A stretch of 64,000 bases of DNA from Salinirubrum litoreum (GTDB lineage Archaea > Halobacteriota > Halobacteria > Halobacteriales > Haloferacaceae), in assembly GCF_020567425.1 (NCBI RefSeq), contig NZ_JAJCVJ010000002.1, positions 124,001-188,000 on the forward strand, written 5' to 3'. Positions 48,605 to 57,876 of this stretch are shown here, one piece after another. The notes beneath the pieces are model-generated. The model saw only the letters and a program-made list of their open reading frames with translations, had not been told where the DNA came from and ran no database searches. Every line of letters begins with the position of its first letter. Position 1 is the stretch's first letter. Position numbers and translations under genes: made by a program.

Positions 48605-50034
48605 CGCTCACCCCACATCGCTTCCGGCACTCGATCCAGCAGGTCGGTCGCCACCATGCCGTAGCCCGACTCCTCGGCGACCAGGTCGCCGGCCCGACCG
48701 TTGACGTACGCGCCGATGGCGGCCGCGTCGAGACTCGGCTGGGTGGCCGCGAGTGCGCCCGTCACGCCCGCCAGCACGTCGCCGGTCCCGCCGACCGTCA
48801 TGCCGGGGTTGCCGGTCCGACCCACCCTGACCCGGTCGCCGTCCGAGATCACGTCGTAGGCACCCTTCACCAGCAGGACGTGGCCGAGTTCGCGGGCGAA
48901 CTCCCGGACCAGGTCGGCACGCTCCCGCCAGTCACTCGCCTCCGGCCCGCCCATCTTTCTGAGTTCGCCCTGATGCGGGGTACAGAGCAGGTCGGCGTCG
49001 GTCTCGACCTCGGGGACGACCGAGAGGGCGTCGGCGTCCACGACCGCTCGCCCCTCGTAGTCCGTCAGGAACGCACGGACCGCGTCCAGCGAGTCGTCGG
49101 CGGCACCGAGACCCGGTCCGAGGACGACCGTGTCGTGCTCACGAGCCAGTTCGAGGAGGTGCTCCACCGCGTCGGGCGCGAGGTGATCGCCGGCGAACGG
49201 TCGAACGATCAAGTTCTCGCTGTACCCCTGGAGTTCCCGAGCGACCGACTGGGGGCAGGCGACCCGCGCGAGGTCGGCACCGCCCCGCAGGGCGGCCTGC
49301 GCCGCGAGTGCCGGCGCGCCGGTGTAGGGACCGCCACCGACCACCAGTACCTCGCCGTGGTCGCCCTTGTGACTCGTCGAATCTCGTCGAAGGCGCAGGA
49401 GGTCGCCGGGACCGACGAACGTCTCGGCGGCCTCGGGGATGCCGATGTCCGCGACCGTCACCCTCGCGTCGAGGTCGCCGAGTCCCGGTTTCGCGTCGTG
49501 GAACGTCACGACGTGGTCGGCGTCGACCGCGACGCCGGCCGCCTCGCCGGTGTCGGCGTCGAACCCGGAGGGCACGTCGACCGCGAGGACCGGACAGTCG
49601 GCGTCGTTGATCGCACGGGCGGCGGTGGCTTCCGGTTCCCGGAGTGCGCCGGTGACGCCGGTGCCGAGCATCGCGTCGACCACGAGGTCCGGGTCGCCCA
49701 GGTCGAAGTCCCGTGAGTCACCGACCGACTCGGCGTCGTACTCGGCCGACCCGAGGGCGTCCCAGTTCTCGCGGGCGATGTCGGTCGAGATGCTCTCCGG
49801 CCGGCCGAGCAGGCGAACCGACACGTCGTAGTCGTCGAGGAATCTGACCGCGACGAAGGCGTCCCCACCGTTGTTGCCCCGGCCGGCGACGACCGTCACG
49901 TTCGCGCCGGGGTCGACCAGCGACCGCACCTCGCGGGCGACGGCGTGCCCGCTGGACTCCATCAGTTGCTTCTGTGGCACCCCCAGCGCCGCGGCGTTGC
50001 GATCCACCACCGCCATCCTGTCGCTCGTGATCAT
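48601..50034 (-). CDS. nnr: bifunctional NAD(P)H-hydrate epimerase/ADP-dependent dehydratase
   Basis: The 477-residue protein fuses an N-terminal epimerase (VVAGRGNNGGDAFVAVRFL, PSGFDADTG) and a C-terminal ribokinase-like dehydratase (HKGDHGEVLVVGGGPYTGAPALAA, VLLVKGAYDVI, GNPGMTVGGTGDVLAGVTGAL). It repairs hydrated NADH and NADPH. The start is the ATG at 50034. The long frame beyond it reads into a divergent gene's promoter and is not coding. moaC follows by ATGA overlap. Confidence 0.94.
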   Translation of the reverse strand: MITSDRMAVVDRNAAALGVPQKQLMESSGHAVAREVRSLVDPGANVTVVAGRGNNGGDAFVAVRFLDDYDVSVRLLGRPESISTDIARENWDALGSAEYDAESVGDSRDFDLGDPDLVVDAMLGTGVTGALREPEATAARAINDADCPVLAVDVPSGFDADTGEAAGVAVDADHVVTFHDAKPGLGDLDARVTVADIGIPEAAETFVGPGDLLRLRRDSTSHKGDHGEVLVVGGGPYTGAPALAAQAALRGGADLARVACPQSVARELQGYSENLIVRPFAGDHLAPDAVEHLLELAREHDTVVLGPGLGAADDSLDAVRAFLTDYEGRAVVDADALSVVPEVETDADLLCTPHQGELRKMGGPEASDWRERADLVREFARELGHVLLVKGAYDVISDGDRVRVGRTGNPGMTVGGTGDVLAGVTGALAATQPSLDAAAIGAYVNGRAGDLVAEESGYGMVATDLLDRVPEAMWGER

Positions 50035-50143
50035 ACCTCCGAAGTCGGGCGGTTCGCGGGTAAGCGTTTGGGGGTCGTCTCGTGACAGATCGGAGTGCGC
50101 GGCTGGACGAACGTCGATCCGTTCCGGCGAATTCGGCAAAAGA

Positions 50144-50151
50144 GTTTTATC
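50144..50151 (+). promoter_or_regulatory. TATA box of the next hypothetical gene
   Basis: GTTTTATC lies 27 bases before a GTG at 50175 and follows GCAAAAGA, a typical BRE. It decides the start codon of the hypothetical protein. Confidence 0.65.
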
Positions 50152-50174
50152 AGATCGTGGTGATCGTTCACACA

Positions 50175-50849
50175 GTGACGAGCCACGGTCGGTTCCCACC
50201 CGAATCCCGTACCGACTCCGATCTCACCACCTCTCGCACCCACGCTGGTGCGACACCCGATCAGCCTGCCGGCGCGAGGACACCACCCGAGGGTCCCGCG
50301 ACACCCGGTCGTCGGGGCGGGGCGACACCCCGACGCGACCCGGCAGACAGGGGCCACGTGCCACCGCGCGATCCGGACCTCTACGCCACGACGAACCACT
50401 TCCGGGAGCGACTGCGCCAGCCCGGTCGGTACGTCTCCCTGCCGACGGTTCGCGAGACGATCACCGAGGGACAGCTTCGGTGGAACACCACCGACGGCTG
50501 GCGGTTCGCGCTGGTTCGCGAGGGCGTCCGGTTCGTCGTCGTGGTCGGCGACGAGACCACCTCGCCGGTCGTCGTCACCGGCTGGACCGAGGTCGCCGAC
50601 TGGACCGACGCGACCGAGAGCGAACGGTGGCCGCGTGCCGACGTCGAGGCGATCCAACTCCGGACCGACCTCAGCGACAACCGGGACCGCCAGATTCCGG
50701 CGCTGATCCGGCCCCGCGAGGTGCCCCGACCGGTGACGGTCGGCGACCACCGCGTCACCAGCGAGGCGGGTGCCGGCTTCGTCGAGTGTGTCGACTGCGA
50801 GTGTCGGTTCCGGTCGAAGGCGTCGCTGTGCAGTCGGCAGTGTCGGTGA
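50175..50849 (+). CDS. haloarchaeal protein with C-terminal cysteine cluster
   Basis: From the GTG at 50175 the protein has 224 residues. The first 70 are Pro/Thr/Arg-rich and disordered-looking. Residues about 75-190 form a compact part (LRQPGRYVSLPTVRETITEGQLRWNTTDGWRFALV) of mixed strands with a well-formed WTEVADWTDATESE segment. The last 20 residues contain five Cys (CVDCECR and CSRQCR) and could bind zinc. No family is recognised. The GTG agrees with a leaderless transcript from the TATA box at 50144. An earlier in-frame ATG at 50082 lies upstream of that box. Confidence 0.6.
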   Translation: MTSHGRFPPESRTDSDLTTSRTHAGATPDQPAGARTPPEGPATPGRRGGATPRRDPADRGHVPPRDPDLYATTNHFRERLRQPGRYVSLPTVRETITEGQLRWNTTDGWRFALVREGVRFVVVVGDETTSPVVVTGWTEVADWTDATESERWPRADVEAIQLRTDLSDNRDRQIPALIRPREVPRPVTVGDHRVTSEAGAGFVECVDCECRFRSKASLCSRQCR

Positions 50850-50870
50850 GCGGGAGCGAGCGACGCCGGC

Positions 50871-51461
50871 TTACCGGCGAGTCGCGCCGTCGTCGTCCGT
50901 GACTCGCAGGTCGTCTTCGTCCAGATCCACGCCGTCCGGCGTCCGGTGGACCGTCAACGCCGGACTTCTCGGTTGCCCCTCCAGATCGGTGACGATCCGG
51001 GTGAGCACCTGTGTCGCGGCCTCGGCGATCCGCGGTTTCACCTTGTCGAGCACCCAGTCGAGACTGACGAGACGCGGCAGGTCGAGCGCGCTCGGCCCCA
51101 CCGACCCGGGATCGTACTCCACGTCGACCGTCACCTTCGTCGCCTCCTCGGCCCAGTCGGGCGCGTCCTCGGGGAGCGGGATCGACTCCACCAGCCAGCG
51201 ACCGGTGGCGGCTAAGTCCTTCGTGATCTCCCACTGTATCTCGTTCGGCGGGTCGATAGCGACGACCCGCGACCGGGCGGTGTAGGTCAACTTCCACCAG
51301 CCGAACTGGATCGCGTAGCGCGTCCCCGGCCCGCCGTCGCCGGAGGCCATCACGCGTCTGACGTACTCGGTGTAGTCGCCGTAGCGCTCGAAGTCGACGA
51401 GGAAGTCGTACACCGACTGTGGGTCCGTGTAGACGACGGTGCTGACCGTGACGCGGTCCAT
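50871..51461 (-). CDS. SRPBCC/polyketide cyclase-like protein
   Basis: The 196-residue protein has the helix-grip pattern: STVVYTDPQSVYDFLVDFERYGDYTEYVRRV at the N terminus, then alternating strands (YAIQFGWWKLTYTARSRVVAIDPP) and a long C-terminal helix (LVSLDWVLDKVKPRIAEAATQVL). Such START-like proteins bind hydrophobic ligands or act as cyclases. The substrate is unknown. It is convergent with the cysteine-cluster gene and stands alone. Confidence 0.85.
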   Translation of the reverse strand: MDRVTVSTVVYTDPQSVYDFLVDFERYGDYTEYVRRVMASGDGGPGTRYAIQFGWWKLTYTARSRVVAIDPPNEIQWEITKDLAATGRWLVESIPLPEDAPDWAEEATKVTVDVEYDPGSVGPSALDLPRLVSLDWVLDKVKPRIAEAATQVLTRIVTDLEGQPRSPALTVHRTPDGVDLDEDDLRVTDDDGATRR

Positions 51462-51607
51462 CGTCTCGTGGTGGGGGAGCGTCCGGTATCAACGTTTCCC
51501 GTCCTGCGCCCGTCGACCGCCTGTCTCCGCCACAGAACTGTCTACCGCTCGACAGTCGCCGTCAAGACAATGACCCTGCGGTCCCTACGTTCGACTAGAC
51601 GGTGACG

Positions 51608-52162
51608 ATGCGTACTCCGGCAGTCGGTCGGGCACGCCGCCGCACCCGGTCGCTGCTCGCTTCCGCACGCGACTGGACGGTCGGCGTCGTCCGTACCGCC
51701 CTCCACCCGTTCGGCGTCGGCCAGACCTCCGAGAGCGACGACTGGGAACGCGCGTGGGCCACACGCGGCGAGGTGCGCTGGCACCGCGACGGCGAGCAGG
51801 TCGAGGTGTTCCGCTTCGACGACGGCTTCGTCGCCACGGTCGAGTACCCCGACAGCGAGAGCAGGTGGCAACTGACCACCGGCCCGATGCGCCCCGCCCA
51901 GGCACTGCTCGCGGTCGCGCTCTACTGCCAGTTCGGCGTCACCCCACAGATCGACCGGGACGGCCGCCCGTTCGTCGCCGAGACGGACGACGGCCCGACG
52001 CAGGTGTTCCGCGACGAACCAGCCGAGCAAGTGCGGTACGTCTACCTCGACGAGGTGCGGACGGTCGAGGAGTTCCCGGACTACGTCGCCGACCGCGAGG
52101 CCTACCGGGGCGTCCACGACCGCCTCACGCCCGACCGCCACGGGACGCTCCACTCCGACTGA
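51608..52162 (+). CDS. haloarchaeal hypothetical protein
   Basis: The 184-residue protein begins MRTPAVGRARRRTRSLLASA, a basic start, followed by a short hydrophobic stretch (WTVGVVRTALHPFGV). A mixed region follows with VEVFRFDDGFVATVEYPD and RPAQALLAVALYCQFGVTPQID. No family is recognised. The ATG at 51608 and a GTG at 51602 are both possible starts. It ends 100 bases before the asparaginase-like gene in the same direction, but no coupling is evident. Confidence 0.65.
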   Translation: MRTPAVGRARRRTRSLLASARDWTVGVVRTALHPFGVGQTSESDDWERAWATRGEVRWHRDGEQVEVFRFDDGFVATVEYPDSESRWQLTTGPMRPAQALLAVALYCQFGVTPQIDRDGRPFVAETDDGPTQVFRDEPAEQVRYVYLDEVRTVEEFPDYVADREAYRGVHDRLTPDRHGTLHSD

Positions 52163-52263
52163 TCGCCCGCGCGGTCTCGCTCCGACAGCCCTGGAGCCGC
52201 GTCCGAGCCGCCCACTCTGCTCCTTCCCCGAGATTCAAGCCGTGCGGGACAGTCGCTCCCGCC

Positions 52264-53181
52264 ATGCAGCTCATCGTCCACGGCGGCGCGGGCGGCGTCC
52301 CCGACGACCCCGAGCCACGACAGGCAGTCCTCGACGAGGCGGCGGCGACGGGCGCGAACGAGTCCGACCCGCTCGACGCGGTGGAGTCGGCCGTGCGCGT
52401 CCTCGAATCCTCCCCGCGATTCAACGCCGGCGTCGGGGGTGCGGTGCAGTCGGACGGGCGCATCCGGACCGACGCGGGCGTGATGACCGACGACCGCGAG
52501 GTCGGCGCAGTGGCGGGACTGGCCGGCGTCGAACACCCGCTCACCGTCGCCCGTGCGGTCCGCGCCGAGACGCCACACGTCCTGCTCGCCGGCGACCGTG
52601 CGCTGGAGTTCGCGGAGTCCGTCGGTGTCGAGACCGACGCGGACCTGTGGACCGACCGCAGTCGGGAGAAGTGGGCCGACGCCGACCCACCGGAGACCGA
52701 CGACCCGACCGACCATCTCGACTGGCTCCGGAGTCGCTTCGGGAGTACCGAAGCCGGTGGTGTCGGTGAGAACGCGGAGAGTGAGTCGGACGAGGGGCGC
52801 GACCCGACCGACCACGACACGGTCGGCGCGGTGGCACGGCAGGGAGACCGGTTCGCGGCCGCGACCTCCACGGGCGGCCGGTGGTTCGCGCTGGCCGGCA
52901 GAGTCGGCGACGTCCCACAGATCGGCTCAGGGTTCTACTGCGCGCCGGCCGGCGGGGCGAGCGCGACCGGTGCCGGCGAGGACATCGCTCGCGTCACACT
53001 CTCGCGGCGGGCGGTGCGGCATCTGGAGGCCGGGAGAGACGCGCAGACTGCGGCCGAATCGGCTATCGAGGAGTTCGGCGAGTTGACCGGCTCGTCGGCG
53101 GGTGTGATCGTCGCCGGACGCGAGTCGCTGGGGAGTGCGTTCAACTCCGAAGGGATGCAGACGAGTCGCGCCGGCCGGTGA
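52264..53181 (+). CDS. isoaspartyl peptidase/L-asparaginase (Ntn hydrolase)
   Basis: The 305-residue protein has MQLIVHGGAGGVPDD at the start, FNAGVGGAVQSDGRIRTDAGVM, and the autocleavage site before T186 (DHDTVGAV), which becomes the N-terminal nucleophile of the beta subunit. GSGFYCAPAGGASATGAGEDIAR completes the active site. The enzyme hydrolyses beta-aspartyl peptides or asparagine. A 30-residue acidic insert (about 145-182) precedes the cleavage site. ATG at 52264. Confidence 0.9.
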   Translation: MQLIVHGGAGGVPDDPEPRQAVLDEAAATGANESDPLDAVESAVRVLESSPRFNAGVGGAVQSDGRIRTDAGVMTDDREVGAVAGLAGVEHPLTVARAVRAETPHVLLAGDRALEFAESVGVETDADLWTDRSREKWADADPPETDDPTDHLDWLRSRFGSTEAGGVGENAESESDEGRDPTDHDTVGAVARQGDRFAAATSTGGRWFALAGRVGDVPQIGSGFYCAPAGGASATGAGEDIARVTLSRRAVRHLEAGRDAQTAAESAIEEFGELTGSSAGVIVAGRESLGSAFNSEGMQTSRAGR

Positions 53182-53193
53182 GCGCGTCGGCGC

Positions 53194-55665
53194 TCACTGC
53201 TGGCCGTCGGTGAACACGTCGTCCAGATCGACCGACGGGGTCCGGCGCTCGGCGGCGTCCGCGTCGGTCGCTTCCACCTCGTCGATCGACTTCCGAGCGC
53301 GCGCCATCAGTCGCTCGTGGGTGTTCCGGACCGGTTCGTCCTCCTCGGGACGCACCTGCCGGTAGCTCCCGTCGCTGGCCATCGTCCAGCGCTTCCGGTT
53401 GTCCGACAGCATGATGTCGAGGATCGTCTGGAGTTCCGCCTGCAAGGCGGGGTCCTCGACCGGCGCGACCGCCTCGATCCGCCGGTCGAGGTTCCGGGTC
53501 ATCCAGTCGGCCGACCCGACGTAGTACTCTCCGTCCCGTGCGCCGGTCGTCCCGGTCGTGCCGTCGCTGGCTGGGTCACTCGCCACCTCGCTCTCGGCTG
53601 CCGACTCCCCGTCCGCGTTCTCGAAGTAGAAGATGCGGGAGTGTTCGAGGAACCGTCCGACGACGCTGTGGATCCGGATCGTGTCGCTGATCCCCTCGAT
53701 GCCGGGCCGCAGGCGGCAGATCCCCCGGACGATCAGGTCCATCTCGACGCCGGCCATCGACGCCCGGTACAGTTCCTCGACGATCTCGGGGTCCTCCAGC
53801 GAGTTCATCTTGGCGACGATACGGGCCGGCTTCCCCTGCCGGGCGTGTTCGGCCTCCCGGCGGATGAGGCGGGTGAACTGGTCGCGCATGTTCTCCGGTG
53901 CGACTAGCAGTTTCCGGTAGTCCTCGTGCAGCGAGTGGCCGGTGAAGAAGTTGAACAGGCGCACGAGGTCCTGCCCGACGTCGTGGTCCGCCGTGAGCAT
54001 CCCCAGATCGACGTACGTCTTCGCGGTCTCGGAGTGGTAGTTGCCCGTGGCGACGTGGGAGTACAGTTGCACGCCGTCGTCCTCTTCGCGGACCACGAGT
54101 GCGGTCTTCGAGTGGGTCTTCAGCCCGATCGTGCCGTAGGCGACGTGGATGCCCTCCTCCTCCAGTCGCTTGACCCACCGGAGGTTGTTCTCCTCGTCGA
54201 ACCGGGCCTTCAACTCGACCATCACCGCGACCTGTTTGCCGTTCTTGGCGGCCTCGATGAGGCTCTCGATCACCTGCGAGTCGCTCGCCGTCCGGTAGAT
54301 GGCGGCCTTGATCGCCAGCACGTCCGGGTCGGAGGCGGCCGCGTCGAGAAACGTCTGGACCGTGTTCGTGAAGGAGTGGTACGGGTGGTGGACGAGGATG
54401 TCGTCGCTGCGGATCTCCGCGAACAGGTCGTCCGCGCCGCCGCCCTCGTCCAGTTCGAGCCCGGCGAACCGGGGGTGCATCCGGGGCGTCCACGAGTCGA
54501 GTTTGAGGTCCGGGCGGTCCAGGTCGGTCAGGTCCATGAAGTCGCGGAAGTCGAGCGGTTCCGGCAGGTCGTACACCTCGGACTCGTCCACGTCGAGTTG
54601 CTCGATCAGCAACTCCCGCACCTCCGGTGGCATGTCGTCTGCGACCTCAAGACGGACGACGGTGGCGAACCGCCGCTGGCGGAGCACGTCCTCGATCATC
54701 TCGATCAGCCCCTCGGCGACCTCCTCGTTCCGGCGAACCTCGGCGTTGCGCGTCACCCGGAAGGTGGAGGTGCCGACCACCTGGACGTTCGGGAACAGCA
54801 GATCGAGGTTCGCCTCGATCACCTGTTCGAGCAGGACGAACCGGGTCGTGTTCGAGTCGGCCGCGTCGGCTCCCTCCCGCCGGTCGGTCGCCGACGCTGG
54901 TGCCGTCGTGTCGTCGCCGTGCTTGCCCACCACGGCTTCGACGGGGACGAGTCGCGGGCGGTTCTTCGGAATCTTCACCCGCGAGAACTTCAGGTCGTCG
55001 TCCTCGGCGTCGTCGCGGGTCAGCACCGCCAGCGACAGCGAGAGGTTCGAGATGAACGGGAACGGGTGGGCCGGGTCGAACGTCAGCGGCGTCAGCGTCG
55101 GGAGGACGTTCGCCTCGAAGTAGTCGCGCAGGGCCGCCCGCTCCACGTCGGCCACGTCGTCGTGATCGACGATCTCGACGCCCGCCTCCGCGAGCAGCGG
55201 CCGAACCGCGTCGTGGTAACACTCGGCCTGCCGTTCGACCATCGACCGCGCCTCCCGCAGAATCTCGGTGTGCTGTTGCTCGGGCGTCCGCCCGTCGGCG
55301 GTCAGTTCGGTGACGCCCGCGTCGATCTGTTGTTTCAGGCCACCGACCCGCTTCATGAAGAACTCGTCCATGTTCTGCGTGAAGATGGCGAGGAACTTCG
55401 CCCGCTCCAGGAGTGGGTTGCGGTCGTCTTCGGCCTCGAACAGGACGCGTTTCTGGAACTGGAGTTCGCCGAGTTCGCGGTTCAGGTAGAAGTCGTGGGC
55501 CGCGAGATCCAGTCCCTCCGGGACCGGTCCGTCGGTGTCGTCGGCCTCCGGGGTCGGAACCGGGTCGACGTCCGACTCCGGCGACTCGACCGTCGGGGCG
55601 TCGCCACTCCGCTCGTCGGCCGACGCCGTGTGCTCCGGTGGCTGGGACATACTCTCGTCTGTCAT
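53194..55665 (-). CDS. ppk: polyphosphate kinase 1
   Basis: The 823-residue enzyme makes polyphosphate from ATP. The family core is visible as NRELGELQFQKRVLFEAED near residue 58, FTQNMDEFFMKRVGGLKQQID, and the catalytic histidine in GLKTHSKTALVVREED (phosphorylated H in THSK). RKLLVAPENMRDQF and DPEIVEELYRASMAGVEMDLIVRGICRLRPG mark the C domains. It is longer than the usual 690-730 residues because of a 50-residue acidic N-terminal part and two acidic inserts (about 215-240 and 680-705). It precedes nothing on its strand and follows a phosphoesterase gene by 16 bases. Confidence 0.95.
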   Translation of the reverse strand: MTDESMSQPPEHTASADERSGDAPTVESPESDVDPVPTPEADDTDGPVPEGLDLAAHDFYLNRELGELQFQKRVLFEAEDDRNPLLERAKFLAIFTQNMDEFFMKRVGGLKQQIDAGVTELTADGRTPEQQHTEILREARSMVERQAECYHDAVRPLLAEAGVEIVDHDDVADVERAALRDYFEANVLPTLTPLTFDPAHPFPFISNLSLSLAVLTRDDAEDDDLKFSRVKIPKNRPRLVPVEAVVGKHGDDTTAPASATDRREGADAADSNTTRFVLLEQVIEANLDLLFPNVQVVGTSTFRVTRNAEVRRNEEVAEGLIEMIEDVLRQRRFATVVRLEVADDMPPEVRELLIEQLDVDESEVYDLPEPLDFRDFMDLTDLDRPDLKLDSWTPRMHPRFAGLELDEGGGADDLFAEIRSDDILVHHPYHSFTNTVQTFLDAAASDPDVLAIKAAIYRTASDSQVIESLIEAAKNGKQVAVMVELKARFDEENNLRWVKRLEEEGIHVAYGTIGLKTHSKTALVVREEDDGVQLYSHVATGNYHSETAKTYVDLGMLTADHDVGQDLVRLFNFFTGHSLHEDYRKLLVAPENMRDQFTRLIRREAEHARQGKPARIVAKMNSLEDPEIVEELYRASMAGVEMDLIVRGICRLRPGIEGISDTIRIHSVVGRFLEHSRIFYFENADGESAAESEVASDPASDGTTGTTGARDGEYYVGSADWMTRNLDRRIEAVAPVEDPALQAELQTILDIMLSDNRKRWTMASDGSYRQVRPEEDEPVRNTHERLMARARKSIDEVEATDADAAERRTPSVDLDDVFTDGQQ

Positions 55666-55681
55666 CTGACGGCCAGCCTCT

Positions 55682-56401
55682 TTACTGTCGCGCCGCGACG
55701 AGTCGGCGAGGCCGGACGAACTTCTCCTCGGCCCGGTGTTCGATGGTCCGACCGAGGTCCACCGTCACGGTCTCGTCGGCGTTCACGTCGAACGCGGTGA
55801 GTTCACCGCCGTAGACACAGCCGGTGTCGAGACCGACCGCGTGGCGTCGGAGCACCGGGTCGGCGAGCGGCGTGTGCCCGAAGAAGACGCGGGCGGGACC
55901 GTCGTACTCGTCCCACCAGAACGGACGCTCGTAGCCGCCGTCCTCGACCAGCGACCGCGTGTTCTCCAACTCGTCGACGTCGTGGTCGGCGAGCGACTTG
56001 CGCGGGTCGACGCCACCGTGGACGACGAGGTGGCCCTCCCACGAGATGGCGACCGGCAGGTCGGCGATCCACTCGCGGTCGGCCTCGGTCAGGTCGTCCG
56101 GATCCTTCTCGCCCCGCAGGATCTTCTCCTCGTTGTTCCCGCGCACCGTGAAGAAGTTCTCGCGCTCCCGGACGTACTGGACGACGCCGTGGTTGTCCGG
56201 TCCCTTGCGCACGAGGTCGCCGACGAAGACGACCGCCTCGTCGGCCGCCGGGTCGAGCGTGTCGATCAGCGCCTCCAGTTCGCGGAGACAGCCGTGGACG
56301 TCGCCGACGACGTAGACGTTGGTCCACTCGTCGGCGTCGAGTCGAAGGTGCTGCGGTTCGACGGTCTCGGAGAAACGTGGGACGCTCATCTGTGACTGCA
56401 T
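55682..56401 (-). CDS. ApaH/calcineurin-like metallophosphoesterase
   Basis: The 239-residue protein shows the phosphoesterase motifs in order: GDVHGCLRELEALID, FVGDLVRKGPDN, RGNNEEKILRG, LVVHGGVDPR and FFGHTPLADPV. It is related to ApaH, PrpE and Ser/Thr phosphatases and could degrade dinucleoside polyphosphates or polyphosphate. It is the first gene of a pair with ppk, 16 bases apart. A TATA-like CTGTTTATTC about 25 bases before the ATG at 56401 supports a leaderless start there rather than at the ATG at 56389. Confidence 0.88.
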   Translation of the reverse strand: MQSQMSVPRFSETVEPQHLRLDADEWTNVYVVGDVHGCLRELEALIDTLDPAADEAVVFVGDLVRKGPDNHGVVQYVRERENFFTVRGNNEEKILRGEKDPDDLTEADREWIADLPVAISWEGHLVVHGGVDPRKSLADHDVDELENTRSLVEDGGYERPFWWDEYDGPARVFFGHTPLADPVLRRHAVGLDTGCVYGGELTAFDVNADETVTVDLGRTIEHRAEEKFVRPRRLVAARQ

Positions 56402-56420
56402 CCTGCTACGCGTCGGATAG

Positions 56421-56430
56421 GAATAAACAG
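56421..56430 (-). promoter_or_regulatory. promoter of the phosphoesterase-ppk pair
   Basis: On the minus strand CTGTTTATTC lies about 25 bases before the ATG at 56401 and selects this start codon. Confidence 0.55.
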
Positions 56431-56606
56431 TTGCTAATTGAGGTATTGTGGACTATATAGCACACACGACGCCACAGAGCCGGGCCAAGTCGCCGACTTC
56501 CGGTGGAATCGGCCGGGCGTCGATGGAGTTCGATCGATGACTATAGACCGGGCACGATCGAGGAGTCGGACACACCGGGCGGCCACCGCCCCGCGCCAAG
56601 ACCGCC

Positions 56607-57326
56607 TCACTCGTAGCGCGCGAACGTCAGGTAGCCGGTGTGGCCGACGCCGGCGGTGCTGGGGCGGGAGCCACGGTCGCCGAAGTCCATCTCGCGCTGG
56701 ATCGTCTCCAGCGTCTCGACGCCGACGAGTCCGGCCTCGCGTGCCGCCTCGACCGACTTTCGGGAGTTCTCGACGAACGGCGAGTAGACCGCGACGTAGC
56801 CGCCGGAGACGAGCAGATCGGGCGCACGAGCGACGACCTCGGGGGCGTTCTGGGTGTCGAGCGTCAACAGGTCGAACCCCGAGAGGTCGTCGAGGTGGTC
56901 GGTCACGTCGCCGGTCCGCACGTCGACGGTCTCCGCGACGCCGGCCAGATCCATGTTCTCGCGGGCCACGTCGGCGAAGTCGGGATCCTGCTCGTAGGTC
57001 GTCACCTGGGCGCCCATCCGACCGAGATACGCCGAGAGGACGCCGGTACCGGTGCCGGCGTCCAGCACGCGGTCGTCCGCGCAGGCACCGGTGTGACCGA
57101 CGATGAGGCCCACGTCGCGGGGCATCATCGGCGCGCCGGTGCGCTCGAAGTGGTTGAACAGGTCCGGCCCGCGTGGCTCGCGGACGACGAACTGTTCGCC
57201 GATGTGACTCTCCAGCACGTCGCCGGCAGACACGTCTTCGGGCACCTCGACCACGCCGAGATCGGTGTGGAGTTCCTCGCCCGGTGCGCGCAGATACTCC
57301 CGGTCGCCGTGGACGAGCAGGATCAC
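56607..57326 (-). CDS. trmI: tRNA (adenine-N1-)-methyltransferase TrmI
   Basis: The 239-residue enzyme starts at a GTG overlapping the NAC stop (GTGA). After a small N-terminal domain ([15 protein letters not shown]), the SAM site is [39 protein letters not shown]-like [16 protein letters not shown] and FARYE close the protein. It methylates A57/A58 of archaeal tRNA. The upstream frame is a shadow of NAC and the divergent regulator. A convergent noncoding stretch follows. Confidence 0.92.
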   Translation of the reverse strand: MILLVHGDREYLRAPGEELHTDLGVVEVPEDVSAGDVLESHIGEQFVVREPRGPDLFNHFERTGAPMMPRDVGLIVGHTGACADDRVLDAGTGTGVLSAYLGRMGAQVTTYEQDPDFADVARENMDLAGVAETVDVRTGDVTDHLDDLSGFDLLTLDTQNAPEVVARAPDLLVSGGYVAVYSPFVENSRKSVEAAREAGLVGVETLETIQREMDFGDRGSRPSTAGVGHTGYLTFARYE

Positions 57327-57712
57327 TCCAGTCGGGAGATGGCGGCCGCGAGGTCGCCGTCCTCGTCTTCGAGCGCCGCACGCGCGTCGTCCTCGGAGAC
57401 GCCGGCACGCTGGGCGACGATCTGCACGTCGGAGTCCGGAATCTCGCCCGCGCTCTCGTCGGCCGCGTCGGCGGACTCGACCGCACTCGCGTCGCCACCC
57501 GCGCCGGCTTCGCGGACGTCGTAGTCGCCGACGACCTGGAACGTCTCCTGTCCCTGGGCGTCCATCTTCGTCACCTGCGGGGAGTCGAAGACGTACTCCT
57601 CGTCGGCCGTCCGGATGACGACCTCCTCGGCATCGAGTTCGTCTACGTCGATGCCCATCTGTTTCATCATCTGTTGCATCTTCCGTGGGTTCATACCGCC
57701 GCCTCCGAACAT
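57323..57712 (-). CDS. nac: nascent polypeptide-associated complex protein
   Basis: The 129-residue protein begins [20 protein letters not shown], the unmistakable archaeal NAC start. The NAC domain ([35 protein letters not shown]) follows. After an acidic linker it ends with a UBA domain ([30 protein letters not shown]). It binds ribosomes and nascent chains. The ATG at 57712 is preferred. The GTGA overlap couples it to trmI. Confidence 0.95.
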   Translation of the reverse strand: MFGGGGMNPRKMQQMMKQMGIDVDELDAEEVVIRTADEEYVFDSPQVTKMDAQGQETFQVVGDYDVREAGAGGDASAVESADAADESAGEIPDSDVQIVAQRAGVSEDDARAALEDEDGDLAAAISRLE

Positions 57713-57844
57713 GACCGTCAGTCGGCTCCCGGCGATAAAAAGCGTGGCGAAGGGCGGCACGCGTCCGACGACGACACGACGACCGGCAGACGCCGCAGAA
57801 CCCGGCTCGACGGCCGACACACCCGCCACGACAGGATGGCGAAG

Positions 57845-57854
57845 GGTTTTCTAT
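57845..57854 (+). promoter_or_regulatory. promoter of the membrane winged-helix gene
   Basis: GGTTTTCTAT lies about 27 bases before the ATG at 57877, suggesting a leaderless transcript. Confidence 0.5.
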
Positions 57855-57876
57855 CTGGCCGTGAAACGTTCGGTCG

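Noticed and set aside
48605-50199. Longer N terminus for the NAD(P)HX repair enzyme up to 50199
   Set aside because: The added residues overlap the divergent gene's TATA box, and the family start MITSDRMAVVDRNA lies at the ATG 50034.
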